In this document: positions 15,324-22,492 of the stretch, one piece after another
How positions within the stretch are numbered: position 1 is the first letter of the stretch
Layout of the letters: every line of letters begins with the position of its first letter
The notes under the pieces: generated by a model
The model's input: only the letters and a program-made list of their open reading frames with translations
Told to the model about the DNA's origin: nothing
Databases searched by the model: none
From: JALSHZ01 sp964439815
Lineage (GTDB): Bacteria > Pseudomonadota > Gammaproteobacteria > UWMA-0217
NCBI GenBank assembly: GCA_964439815.1
Contig: CAYTPO010000182.1
Location: 1 to 23,114, forward strand
Direction: 5' to 3'
Length of the DNA: 23,114 nt
Translations under genes and position numbers: made by a program

Positions 15324-16724
15324 TCAGTGTTTACCTGATTCGGCGATACGCATCCTGTCCAGAACATCCAGCCCCTGGCGAGCCAGCTGCCCGGCTCGCC
15401 GGTAACGTTTCCTGAATGCTTCGGTCCACTGCTTTTCCAGCTCGATACCCTGTTGCCGAATGCTGTCATCCTGGCGACCGCGCTCCTGTGAGAATCTGGC
15501 AACATACTCCTGATCCCGCGACTTCTCCTCTGCGATGGGCAGAAAAGCCATCATTTCCCGCGCCTGAAGCAGCAGCTCCCTCGCTGCAGGGTTGTCCCGC
15601 AAACGCAGCCTCTCCTCGAGGCTGTCCACAACGCGGGTTACCTGCTGCAGTGAAGAGAGGTTGAAGGTCACCATGACATCGAACAGCGTATTGATCAGTG
15701 TATAGCGTGCAATCGAAGTATCCAGATCAAAATCAACAGCACGATTGATGACAGCGGGATCGAATGGGTTGGGAAAACCATCAGGGACAGACTCATAAAC
15801 CTCCGAGCGAATCGGAAGGCGTGCTATCCGTTTGTCAATCAGCAGATACTGCGCCTCTTCCGACAGAAGAAAATCAATGAACCGCTCAGCTGCTGTCCGG
15901 TTGGGCGCCCCCTTGACAATGGCAACGCTCGCTGGCAGCACCACCAACCCGCTGGGGTACCTGAATTCCACCGGGTACATTCTCGCCTTGGAGGAAATTG
16001 CAAAACTGTCAATCACCACACCCGTGCCAAATTCTCCTTCCCGAACCCCACGTGCAACCTGATAACCCGTCAACGTCACCGTCTTGAGGTTCCCACCAAT
16101 TGCCTTGATGAGTTTCCACCCCTCTTCCCAGCCATACGTTTGCAGAATATTTTCGATGATCAGGTGGGTAGGCCCCGAACGAAAGGCCGAAGACATTGCC
16201 ACATGCCCACGATAAACCGGACGTGCAAGGTCAGACCAGCTTGAGGGTGCCTGCAGACGATTGGTATTCAGGTAGCGTTTATTCCACATGAATCCATATC
16301 CGGAGACGGAAAAACCCGTGTAGTACCCTTTCGGATCACTGACGCGTGCCGAACCGATGTATCGGGGTATCCCTGGCATATCAGGCTGATACGGATCGAG
16401 CCGCCCCGCCTTCTTCAGCATTTCGAACATGTCAGGGGCAGCGCCCCATACCAAGTCCACAGTAGTCCGCTCCGCCATCGACTCGATCAGTTTGACGCTT
16501 TCTGCGGCACTTTTATACTTTACCTCGACTTCGATACCAGGATGCCTTTTCAGAAATGCCCGACGCAATGGCTCGGTTGTATCGTGGGGAAATGCACTGA
16601 CAATCACCAACTTCCCGTCCAGGGGTGCGGCGTGAAGAGGAATGGCTGCCATGAGAAAGAGTATCAACAAACTCCGCCTCATGGAGGCCACAGCACACCA
16701 CAAAGATTTCACATTAATTTTCAT
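15324..16724 (-). CDS. Periplasmic ABC-type solute-binding protein with helical C-terminal extension
   Basis: A 466-residue exported protein. The signal peptide spans residues about 16-32 (RRSLLILFLMAAIPLHA). The fold is that of iron/thiamine/spermidine-type binding proteins (bacterial solute-binding family 1-like): GKLVIVSAFPHDTTEPLRRA, FLKRHPGIEVEVKYKSA, VDLVWGAAPDMFEMLKKAG, SGYGFMWNKRYL, PSSWSDLARPVYRGHVAMS, GVVIDSFA and AERFIDFLLSEEAQYLL. The ligand is unknown. Residues about 345-466 add a charged, probably coiled-coil tail absent from simple binding proteins. Such extensions recall regulatory binding proteins such as PgtC, an inference only. No permease or ATPase gene is adjacent, so it may deliver ligand to a sensor. 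ATG 16724 is used; GGAG is 12 nt upstream, long spacing. A CRP-like site lies 47 nt upstream. Confidence 0.88.
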   Translation of the reverse strand: MKINVKSLWCAVASMRRSLLILFLMAAIPLHAAPLDGKLVIVSAFPHDTTEPLRRAFLKRHPGIEVEVKYKSAAESVKLIESMAERTTVDLVWGAAPDMFEMLKKAGRLDPYQPDMPGIPRYIGSARVSDPKGYYTGFSVSGYGFMWNKRYLNTNRLQAPSSWSDLARPVYRGHVAMSSAFRSGPTHLIIENILQTYGWEEGWKLIKAIGGNLKTVTLTGYQVARGVREGEFGTGVVIDSFAISSKARMYPVEFRYPSGLVVLPASVAIVKGAPNRTAAERFIDFLLSEEAQYLLIDKRIARLPIRSEVYESVPDGFPNPFDPAVINRAVDFDLDTSIARYTLINTLFDVMVTFNLSSLQQVTRVVDSLEERLRLRDNPAARELLLQAREMMAFLPIAEEKSRDQEYVARFSQERGRQDDSIRQQGIELEKQWTEAFRKRYRRAGQLARQGLDVLDRMRIAESGKH

Positions 16725-16770
16725 TTAAGCCATATTTCTCCAGAACCAACGCCCCATACTACGGCAAAAC

Positions 16771-16786
16771 TGTGACACAGATCACG
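16771..16786 (-). promoter_or_regulatory. CRP/Vfr-like binding site
   Basis: TGTGA-cacaga-TCACG is a near-perfect match to the symmetric TGTGA-N6-TCACA site of cAMP receptor proteins, flanked by AAAAC and TTTTTT. It lies 47 nt upstream of the solute-binding-protein start codon and about 490 nt upstream of the cyclase ATG. It most likely controls the minus-strand gene. No CRP gene is in the window. Confidence 0.65.
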
Positions 16787-16807
16787 TTTTTTGGTAAAGT
16801 GCCGTCG

Positions 16808-16880
16808 CTAGGAGCCTGTCGGACTTAACGCTGTTTGGCTGCAAGTCTCTGGATGGCGATTAAGTCCGACAGGCTCCTAG
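16808..16880. repeat. MITE-like element with perfect 21-bp inverted repeats
   Basis: Positions 16808-16828 and 16860-16880 are exact reverse complements (outer sequence CTAGGAGCCTGTCGG), separated by 31 nt. The CTAG at each end could be a 4-bp target duplication, as in some IS5-family insertions, with GAGCCTGTC... as the terminal repeat; being palindromic, it could equally be part of the repeat. No transposase is encoded. The transcript would form a very stable hairpin on either strand. Confidence 0.8.
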
Positions 16881-16973
16881 TGATATCTGCATCACCAATG
16901 AAATTCCTGGATGAAGAAATGCTGATTCAATCCAGTATGTGTTCCCGCCAGGAACAGGCCAGCAAGAAAAACG

Positions 16974-17009
16974 GTAGCTACTCAGCGAGTAGTTCACATA
17001 AGCAGTAGC
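16974..17009 (+). repeat. REP-like repeat, copy 2
   Basis: Shares an exact 28-nt core (16982-17009) with copy 1 at 6555-6582. Here the symmetry is complete: CTACTC (16978-16983) pairs with GAGTAG (16987-16992), and GCTACT (16977-16982) alternatively pairs with the terminal AGTAGC (17004-17009). The GTAG motif at a hairpin base resembles REP elements mobilised by TnpA-REP proteins, though none is encoded here. Confidence 0.75.
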
Positions 17010-17272
17010 CTGGTTTCAAGAGAAATCCGGAAGTTGCATTTTTTTCGTTTTGACCAGTACACCATCGGTGTCAGATTTGATGGCGTACCAACTATCAAAA
17101 GACTTGCAGCCAGAATGGCATGCAGGCTTTCCACTCAGGAGCAACACCCGTCACCGCACCATTACACTGGTCTGGTGTGCCGGAATTTGGGCAGCAATAT
17201 CAACATTCCCGCCGCATGGATGCTCTTCCGGTAGTACCTCAGGGATGGAAACAATTCCCCAGGAGCAGCTTT

Positions 17273-19435
17273 ATGGTTTTACCCCGTTTCAGCGTAAAAT
17301 CAAAACTCATTTTCATTCTCATTACCACCGCCCTCTTCTGCATACTCGTGGTGGGATTCCAGGGACTGAATATCGGCAAGAATGCGTTGACCGCTCGTAT
17401 CGATGCCCAGCTGGACAGTATCCGTGAAAACAAGGCAGTGCATATTTCAGGCTACCTTGAAAATCTGCAGAGAGAAGTCCTATCCATGGCCAACGATCGC
17501 AGTCTCGTCACTGCAACCAAGGAGTTTTCATCAGCATTCAAGCGGCTGCAAAAAGCCGTTTTGAGCAATGCGGAGCTGGAGAAACTGACCCGCTACTACA
17601 ACAATGAATTCATTCCCCGCCTCGCCCCCAATATCGAAGGCACGCCGGATATCGACTTTCTGTTTCCCAGGCAGCCCGCCACCCGCTATCTGCAATACCA
17701 CTATATCGCCAACAATGAATTCCCCGCGGGAAACAAGGCCGAACTCGAAACCGCTTCGGATCGAAGCTACTACAGCGGCGTTCATGCCCACTACCACCCC
17801 ACACTGAAGCAGAAGGTGGACAGCTTTGGCTACTATGACCTGTTTCTGATGGATTTCGATACCGGAAATATCATCTATTCCGTTGCCAAGGAAACCGATT
17901 TCGCCACCTCATTGCAGGCAGGACCCTATAAGACAAGTGCCTTTGCACGCCTTTATGAGGAGATCAAGCGCTCGCCCAATCCCGGGGATGTCAAACTGGT
18001 GGACTTTCAGTTCTATCAACCCTCCTATGGGGCAGCCGCTGCATTTCTTGGCACAACCATTTTTGATGAAGAGCATCGTCCCATCGGTATTCTCGCCATA
18101 CAGATACCGATCAGGCAGATAGATGCCATCATGAGCGGGAATGAAAACTGGGAAGTCGCCGGACTTGGCAAGACCGGAGAAGTGATTCTGGTGGGTGACG
18201 ACCTGAAGATGCGCTCCACATCGCGCAAGTTCCTGCAGCGAACCGACTGCACCGATGCCGAAAAATCCTGCCGTACCGGTTCAACGGTTCTGATTCAGGA
18301 AGTCGACAATCCGGCCGTCAAGGCTGCGCTGGCAGGCAAGACCGGCAATGGGGTGGTAGATGGTTACAACAGCGACAAGAAAACCATTACGAACTATGCG
18401 CCACTGCAAGCCCCCAACCTGCATTGGGCCATTCTGGCAAAAATGGATCAGGATGAAGCATTTACACCCATATTCGATTTTCAGAAGGGGTTGTTGATCA
18501 CTGCAGTGATTCTCTCCAGCCTGGTGACTTTCATTGCGATGTGGGTTGCCTATATCTTCACTCGCCCCGTGGACAAGCTGATGGAAGGCGTAAGAAACCT
18601 CCGGCAAGGCAAGACGGACGAACAGGTGGTACTCAACCGCCAGGACGAATTTGGTGACCTCGCGGACATATTCAACCAGACCCTCAGCGTGCTCAACTCA
18701 CAGAAAAAGACCATTGCCGCCAGAGAGGAAGAGAATCGACAACTGTTACTGAACATCCTGCCGGCCAATGTCATTGAAAAAGTCAGCGACGGTGAATTCC
18801 GGTATGCCGAGAAAGTCACCAATACAACGGTACTCTTTTCCGCGCTCAACGGGTTTACCCAATATGCCGAATCCCTCAGTGCCGAAGAAGCCATGGACGA
18901 ACTGAACAGGCTGATCGATCAATTTGACCGTGCCGCAGAGAAGAACGGCGTGGAAAAGATCCAGACTGTTGGGGACAGCTACATGGCTGCCAGTGGCATC
19001 TCGATTTCCCGGCTGGACCACAGCAAACGATGCCTCCGGTTCGCCCAGGATCTGCTCGAGATCGTGCACCACTTCAATCACGAAAGAGGTATTCATCTGG
19101 GTATCAGGGTAGGGATTCATACCGGCGATGCATTCGCAGGTATTGTCGGCACCCGGCATTTTGTTTTCGACGTCTGGGGTGACACGGTCAATATCGCCAG
19201 CCGCATGCGCTTTGACACCATTCCCGATTCCATCCTGATATCCGATGATGTGTACCAGCGATTGGGCAATCACGAGGGGTTTGTCTCCCACGCCCCCATC
19301 AACACTGCTGCCCGCGGCAAACTCGAGGTATGGTGCTGGCAACCCGAATGGGCAATCGACGAGGAGGCAGAAACCGTAATCATGGAAAATCCGCTGCGTG
19401 ACGATCAACGGCAGGACAAGGGGGCCACGTCATGA
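17273..19435 (+). CDS. Membrane-bound class III adenylate/guanylate cyclase homologue with periplasmic sensor and HAMP
   Basis: A 720-residue receptor-type cyclase. TM1 spans residues 11-32; a large extracytoplasmic sensor (33-405) of probable Cache type contains ISGYLENLQREVLSMANDRS and GILAIQIPIRQIDAIMS; TM2 is about 407-429; then HAMP (430-480, FTRPVDKLMEGVRNLRQGKT), a signalling helix (RQLLLNILPANVIEKV, 489-504) and the cyclase domain (515-690). Q564, second metal Asp D568 (TVGDSYMA), D633 (FDVWGD), transition-state N640 and R644 (VNIASRM) are present. The first metal Asp is A524 (FSALNGFT instead of FADIVGFT). Q564 and D633 leave ATP or GTP preference open, leaning to ATP. The start is ATG 17273, with AGGAG 7 nt upstream; an ATG 51 codons earlier would place non-membrane sequence first. 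The stop overlaps the next start (ATGA). Confidence 0.93.
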   Translation: MVLPRFSVKSKLIFILITTALFCILVVGFQGLNIGKNALTARIDAQLDSIRENKAVHISGYLENLQREVLSMANDRSLVTATKEFSSAFKRLQKAVLSNAELEKLTRYYNNEFIPRLAPNIEGTPDIDFLFPRQPATRYLQYHYIANNEFPAGNKAELETASDRSYYSGVHAHYHPTLKQKVDSFGYYDLFLMDFDTGNIIYSVAKETDFATSLQAGPYKTSAFARLYEEIKRSPNPGDVKLVDFQFYQPSYGAAAAFLGTTIFDEEHRPIGILAIQIPIRQIDAIMSGNENWEVAGLGKTGEVILVGDDLKMRSTSRKFLQRTDCTDAEKSCRTGSTVLIQEVDNPAVKAALAGKTGNGVVDGYNSDKKTITNYAPLQAPNLHWAILAKMDQDEAFTPIFDFQKGLLITAVILSSLVTFIAMWVAYIFTRPVDKLMEGVRNLRQGKTDEQVVLNRQDEFGDLADIFNQTLSVLNSQKKTIAAREEENRQLLLNILPANVIEKVSDGEFRYAEKVTNTTVLFSALNGFTQYAESLSAEEAMDELNRLIDQFDRAAEKNGVEKIQTVGDSYMAASGISISRLDHSKRCLRFAQDLLEIVHHFNHERGIHLGIRVGIHTGDAFAGIVGTRHFVFDVWGDTVNIASRMRFDTIPDSILISDDVYQRLGNHEGFVSHAPINTAARGKLEVWCWQPEWAIDEEAETVIMENPLRDDQRQDKGATS

Positions 19436-20979
19436 CCGATACCCCCTGGCTTACCTGGATGCTCGACCAGAGCTGGTTCTATGCAGGTGTTCTTCTCATC
19501 CTGGTTTTCCCCCTGGTCGTCATCGCGCTGGGAGAACTGATCCAGCGCCTGCCTCCAGGGCGATCGGAATGGTCACGGGTCTTGAAGAACCTGCAACATC
19601 AAATCATTCCCCAGTTGGTCTTCCTGCTGATTCTCACCAAAATCATGGGCTATGACCGATCGAATATTGCGGTCAAGGTAGTGGAAACCTTTTTATGGGT
19701 TTTTGTTATCCATACGACATTGGGTATTGCCAATCTGCTACTGTTTTCCCATGCCGAAGACCGTCACGACTGGCGTGCGCGCATCCCCAAACTGGTACTG
19801 GATTTTACCCGCGCCTTTCTGGTACTTATCGGCACCGCCCTGGTACTTGCCTATGTCTGGGATCTCCCGCTGGCCAAACTGCTGACCGCGCTCGGTGTAG
19901 GCTCCATCGTGCTGGGCCTTGCACTGCAGGATACGCTTAGCTCGCTGTTTTCCGGGTTTGCCCTGCTGACCTCCCGCCAGTTTCGCATCAACGACTGGCT
20001 CAGTCTGCCGGATGACCGAATCGGCAAGGTCATCAGCATGAACTGGCGTACCGTAACTCTGCTGACACGTGACGAAGATATTCTCATCGTACCCAATTCC
20101 GATCTGGCAAAAAGCACCTATACCAATTTCTCCCACCCCTATCCCCGGCACATGGAACGGGTACTGTTCGACTTTTCCTTCGATGATGCCCCCTACAAGG
20201 TCAAGGACGCCATGATCGAGGCCGCACTGGCCACTCCGGGCGTACTCAGTGATCCTTATCCTTCTGTTGCCCTGATTTCCTACGATGAATTTTCCGTGCG
20301 CCACGAAGTGCAGTATTTCATCGAGCATTACAGCGACCAGCCGAGGATACGCAATGATTTCATGTCACGGGTATGGTATGTCGCCAAACGCCACGGTATT
20401 ACCTTCCCCACCCGTGCCCACGAAGTCGTGATGATGCCCTCACCAGCCGATTCTGACAGTCAGTCGGAGGACGTGGATATCAGCCTGCTACGCCGCTTCC
20501 CGTTTCTCGAAAGACGCACCACCGGCCTGGAAGACATCGCCCAGCATTCACATCTGCTGGAATATGGCCGTGGCGAGGTCATCCTCAGACAGTCGGAAAT
20601 ATCGACTTCGCTGTATTTGATCCTCGAAGGATCTGCAGAAGAAACCCATATTGACAAAACCGGCCACTTGCACCGCATCAATAAACTGTTCAACGGGGAT
20701 TTCTTTGGCCTTGCCTCGATGATCCGCCAGGAAGGCAGCAACATATCCGTGACGGCAACAACCGATCTGGTAGTGATTGCCGTGTCCGAGGCCGCAACTC
20801 ATCGCCTGATGGATCGCTATCCCGATCTCGCCGACGAAATGGAACACATTATCGAAAAGCGCCTGCGCGAAGTTGGCAATCTGGATGCAAAATCAGAACG
20901 CGCACTCACATCCGACGATGATCATGAAAATAAAAACAGCGGGAATATTATCGATATGAAAACTTTTATCAATAATTAG
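19432..20979 (+). CDS. MscS-family channel with C-terminal cyclic-nucleotide-binding-like domain (bCNG type)
   Basis: A 515-residue inner-membrane protein. Hydrophobic segments lie at about 17-36, 60-73, 84-105 and 124-143, with pore helix TM3 about 148-180 (LLTALGVGSIVLGLALQDTL), the Gly/Ala-rich MscS hallmark. The MscS beta domain follows (LPDDRIGKVISMNWRTVTLL, then ILIVPNSDLAKSTYTNFS). Residues about 355-465 form a CNB-fold domain (GRGEVILRQSEISTSLYLIL, FNGDFFGLASMI). The phosphate-binding cassette has L427 and S436 where CRP has Glu72 and Arg82. MscS proteins with CNB domains (bCNG channels) are known to gate on cyclic nucleotides rather than tension. Its ATG lies in an ATGA overlap with the cyclase stop, implying coupled production. 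It ends in a charged tail. Confidence 0.94.
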   Translation: MTDTPWLTWMLDQSWFYAGVLLILVFPLVVIALGELIQRLPPGRSEWSRVLKNLQHQIIPQLVFLLILTKIMGYDRSNIAVKVVETFLWVFVIHTTLGIANLLLFSHAEDRHDWRARIPKLVLDFTRAFLVLIGTALVLAYVWDLPLAKLLTALGVGSIVLGLALQDTLSSLFSGFALLTSRQFRINDWLSLPDDRIGKVISMNWRTVTLLTRDEDILIVPNSDLAKSTYTNFSHPYPRHMERVLFDFSFDDAPYKVKDAMIEAALATPGVLSDPYPSVALISYDEFSVRHEVQYFIEHYSDQPRIRNDFMSRVWYVAKRHGITFPTRAHEVVMMPSPADSDSQSEDVDISLLRRFPFLERRTTGLEDIAQHSHLLEYGRGEVILRQSEISTSLYLILEGSAEETHIDKTGHLHRINKLFNGDFFGLASMIRQEGSNISVTATTDLVVIAVSEAATHRLMDRYPDLADEMEHIIEKRLREVGNLDAKSERALTSDDDHENKNSGNIIDMKTFINN

Positions 20980-21050
20980 CAACCCCCGTAAAAAGTGGCT
21001 TACACTACCCATCAAACAAGCCTGCACATAATAACTAGGAGTAACAAATC

Positions 21051-22226
21051 ATGAGATCCACAATGAAATTATCGGCCACCATCGCCGTAGTACTGGGCGT
21101 TCCACTCTCTGCTTCCGCCATTCAGTTGACCGACTACATGGATCCCGAAAGCCACTGGGAAGAGGCTTTTGTGCTTGGTCAGTTTAATACGAAATCCGGT
21201 AATCAGGATCAGACCAGCTACAATCTCAACCTTGACGCAAACTATCTGAACAATTACAGCTCACTACCCCGCGTGTGGAAAATCGAACTCGATGGCAACA
21301 GCAATATTTCCCGCGGCCCCAATGACGGTGACGAGTCCATCGACGCATCGCAGGCCAACGCCAGCGCCACGGTCGATAATTACTTCAATGATAAGGACAA
21401 GACATTCTGGTACGGATCAGCCAACCTTGGCTATCAGGATGACAAAGACGATATTTATGCAAAAATCGGTGGCGGTGTGGGATATGGCCGGGTCATCAAT
21501 GCAACGCCACTGGCAAAGGTTTTGCGCTTTGAAGAAGAATTGCGCGAGCATGGCCTGATTACCGGGAAAATCACTGAAGCCACCTACCTTGCGCTGGCAC
21601 GTATCGTCGACAAGGAGCTGGAATTCAAAAGCCGATATGGCGAGCAGGAATACAAGGCTTACTGGTTCATTGCCATGGAAGAGCTGCTGCGGCTGGATGG
21701 TGTTCTGAAAGGAGGCAAGCTCGGCGCTGCCGGCACGCTCCACATGGATCGTGTCATGTTCGATGAACCCATCAGCGTTCGCAAGCATGGCTGGCTGGTA
21801 CGCGGTGGTATTGGTCTGGTCGTGCAGGACTTCAATGGCAACAAGGGTGACCCGTCACTGGACCTCGAATGGGAATATGCCCAGCCGCATGGATACCGGG
21901 GGCAATTCATCAACCTGCTGCGCTACTCCACGATCCTGGCTGATGACACCGGCCATGTCGTCACCAACAACATGAGCTATTCCTATGAGCTCTCGGATCG
22001 CGTCGACTGGGTCAATCGTTGGAAACTTCTGTATGAAAAGGCCAGTGATACCGGCGACGATACGCTGACCAACAACCTGTCAAGCACCTTCCGTTATTAT
22101 CTGACCAATATCATCAGTGTGGATGCCACCCTGGCGCTCAACCACATTGAAGACGATATCGATGACAACGGTAACGACGATGTCGATGTCTCGACGTTTC
22201 TCGGCGTTCGTTATCGCTTGAAGTAA
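21051..22226 (+). CDS. Outer-membrane beta-barrel protein with helical insert, unassigned family
   Basis: A 391-residue exported protein. The signal peptide ends at ASA-23. Residues about 30-155 are alternating polar/hydrophobic, Asn/Asp/Gly-rich strands (NLNLDANYLNNYSS, WYGSANLGYQDDKDDIYAKI), as in porin-like barrels. Residues about 160-235 are predicted helical and unlike a barrel (LRFEEELREHGLITGKITEA, EYKAYWFIAMEELLRLDGVL). Strands resume at 245 (WLVRGGIGLVVQDFNG) and end with FLGVRYRLK; the end is basic rather than aromatic. TAGGAG lies 9 nt before ATG 21051. It is 71 nt downstream of the channel gene on the same strand, so read-through is possible, with its own transcription end at 22239-22266. 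The ligand or role is unknown; I cannot assign a family. Confidence 0.8.
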   Translation: MRSTMKLSATIAVVLGVPLSASAIQLTDYMDPESHWEEAFVLGQFNTKSGNQDQTSYNLNLDANYLNNYSSLPRVWKIELDGNSNISRGPNDGDESIDASQANASATVDNYFNDKDKTFWYGSANLGYQDDKDDIYAKIGGGVGYGRVINATPLAKVLRFEEELREHGLITGKITEATYLALARIVDKELEFKSRYGEQEYKAYWFIAMEELLRLDGVLKGGKLGAAGTLHMDRVMFDEPISVRKHGWLVRGGIGLVVQDFNGNKGDPSLDLEWEYAQPHGYRGQFINLLRYSTILADDTGHVVTNNMSYSYELSDRVDWVNRWKLLYEKASDTGDDTLTNNLSSTFRYYLTNIISVDATLALNHIEDDIDDNGNDDVDVSTFLGVRYRLK

Positions 22227-22238
22227 CCGTGCAGGAAA

Positions 22239-22266
22239 AAGCCCCGCTGTTGCGGGGCTTTTTTTT
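22239..22266 (+). terminator. Rho-independent terminator after the outer-membrane protein gene
   Basis: GCCCCGC (22241-22247) pairs with GCGGGGC (22252-22258) around the loop TGTT, flanked by A-run and T-run that extend the stem and supply an eight-T tail (22259-22266). It ends the plus-strand transcription unit that includes this gene and possibly the cyclase-channel operon. Confidence 0.95.
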
Positions 22267-22457
22267 ACCTGAATCCGAGGTGCAAACGGGGATTAATGGC
22301 ACGAGATATCGGTTTTACAGAGGTCTCGGAAAATCCTGGCTTCACCCCGAGGTCAAGCGGGTATTTTTCGAGCTGCTCTGGCATCAAACGCTTGTGCCAG
22401 GCGCTTCGGATTCAGGTTATCTCCGGAAACCCTTCTGCCGGACCTCATGATCTCGCG

Positions 22458-22492
22458 GCAACGACGGTGACAGGAATCGTCACCGTCGTTGC
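22458..22492 (-). terminator. Long perfect hairpin at the 3' end of the partial minus-strand gene
   Basis: A 14-bp perfect stem (GCAACGACGGTGAC with its complement) around a 7-nt loop starts at the last base of the TAG stop of the minus-strand gene. There is no T-run after it on either strand, so it may be a mRNA 3'-end stabiliser or Rho-assisted terminator rather than a canonical intrinsic one. Confidence 0.55.

Noticed and set aside
17120..17272. In-frame N-terminal extension of the cyclase homologue by 51 residues.
   Set aside because: ATG 17273 has AGGAG at ideal spacing and starts directly before the first membrane helix; the extension is unlike a signal or membrane sequence.
17273..20979. 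Cyclase-channel pair as a CBASS-like anti-phage defence system.
   Set aside because: The cyclase is a class III receptor-type domain, not a CD-NTase, and no nuclease, Cap2/Cap3 or other defence gene is nearby; a signalling circuit fits better.
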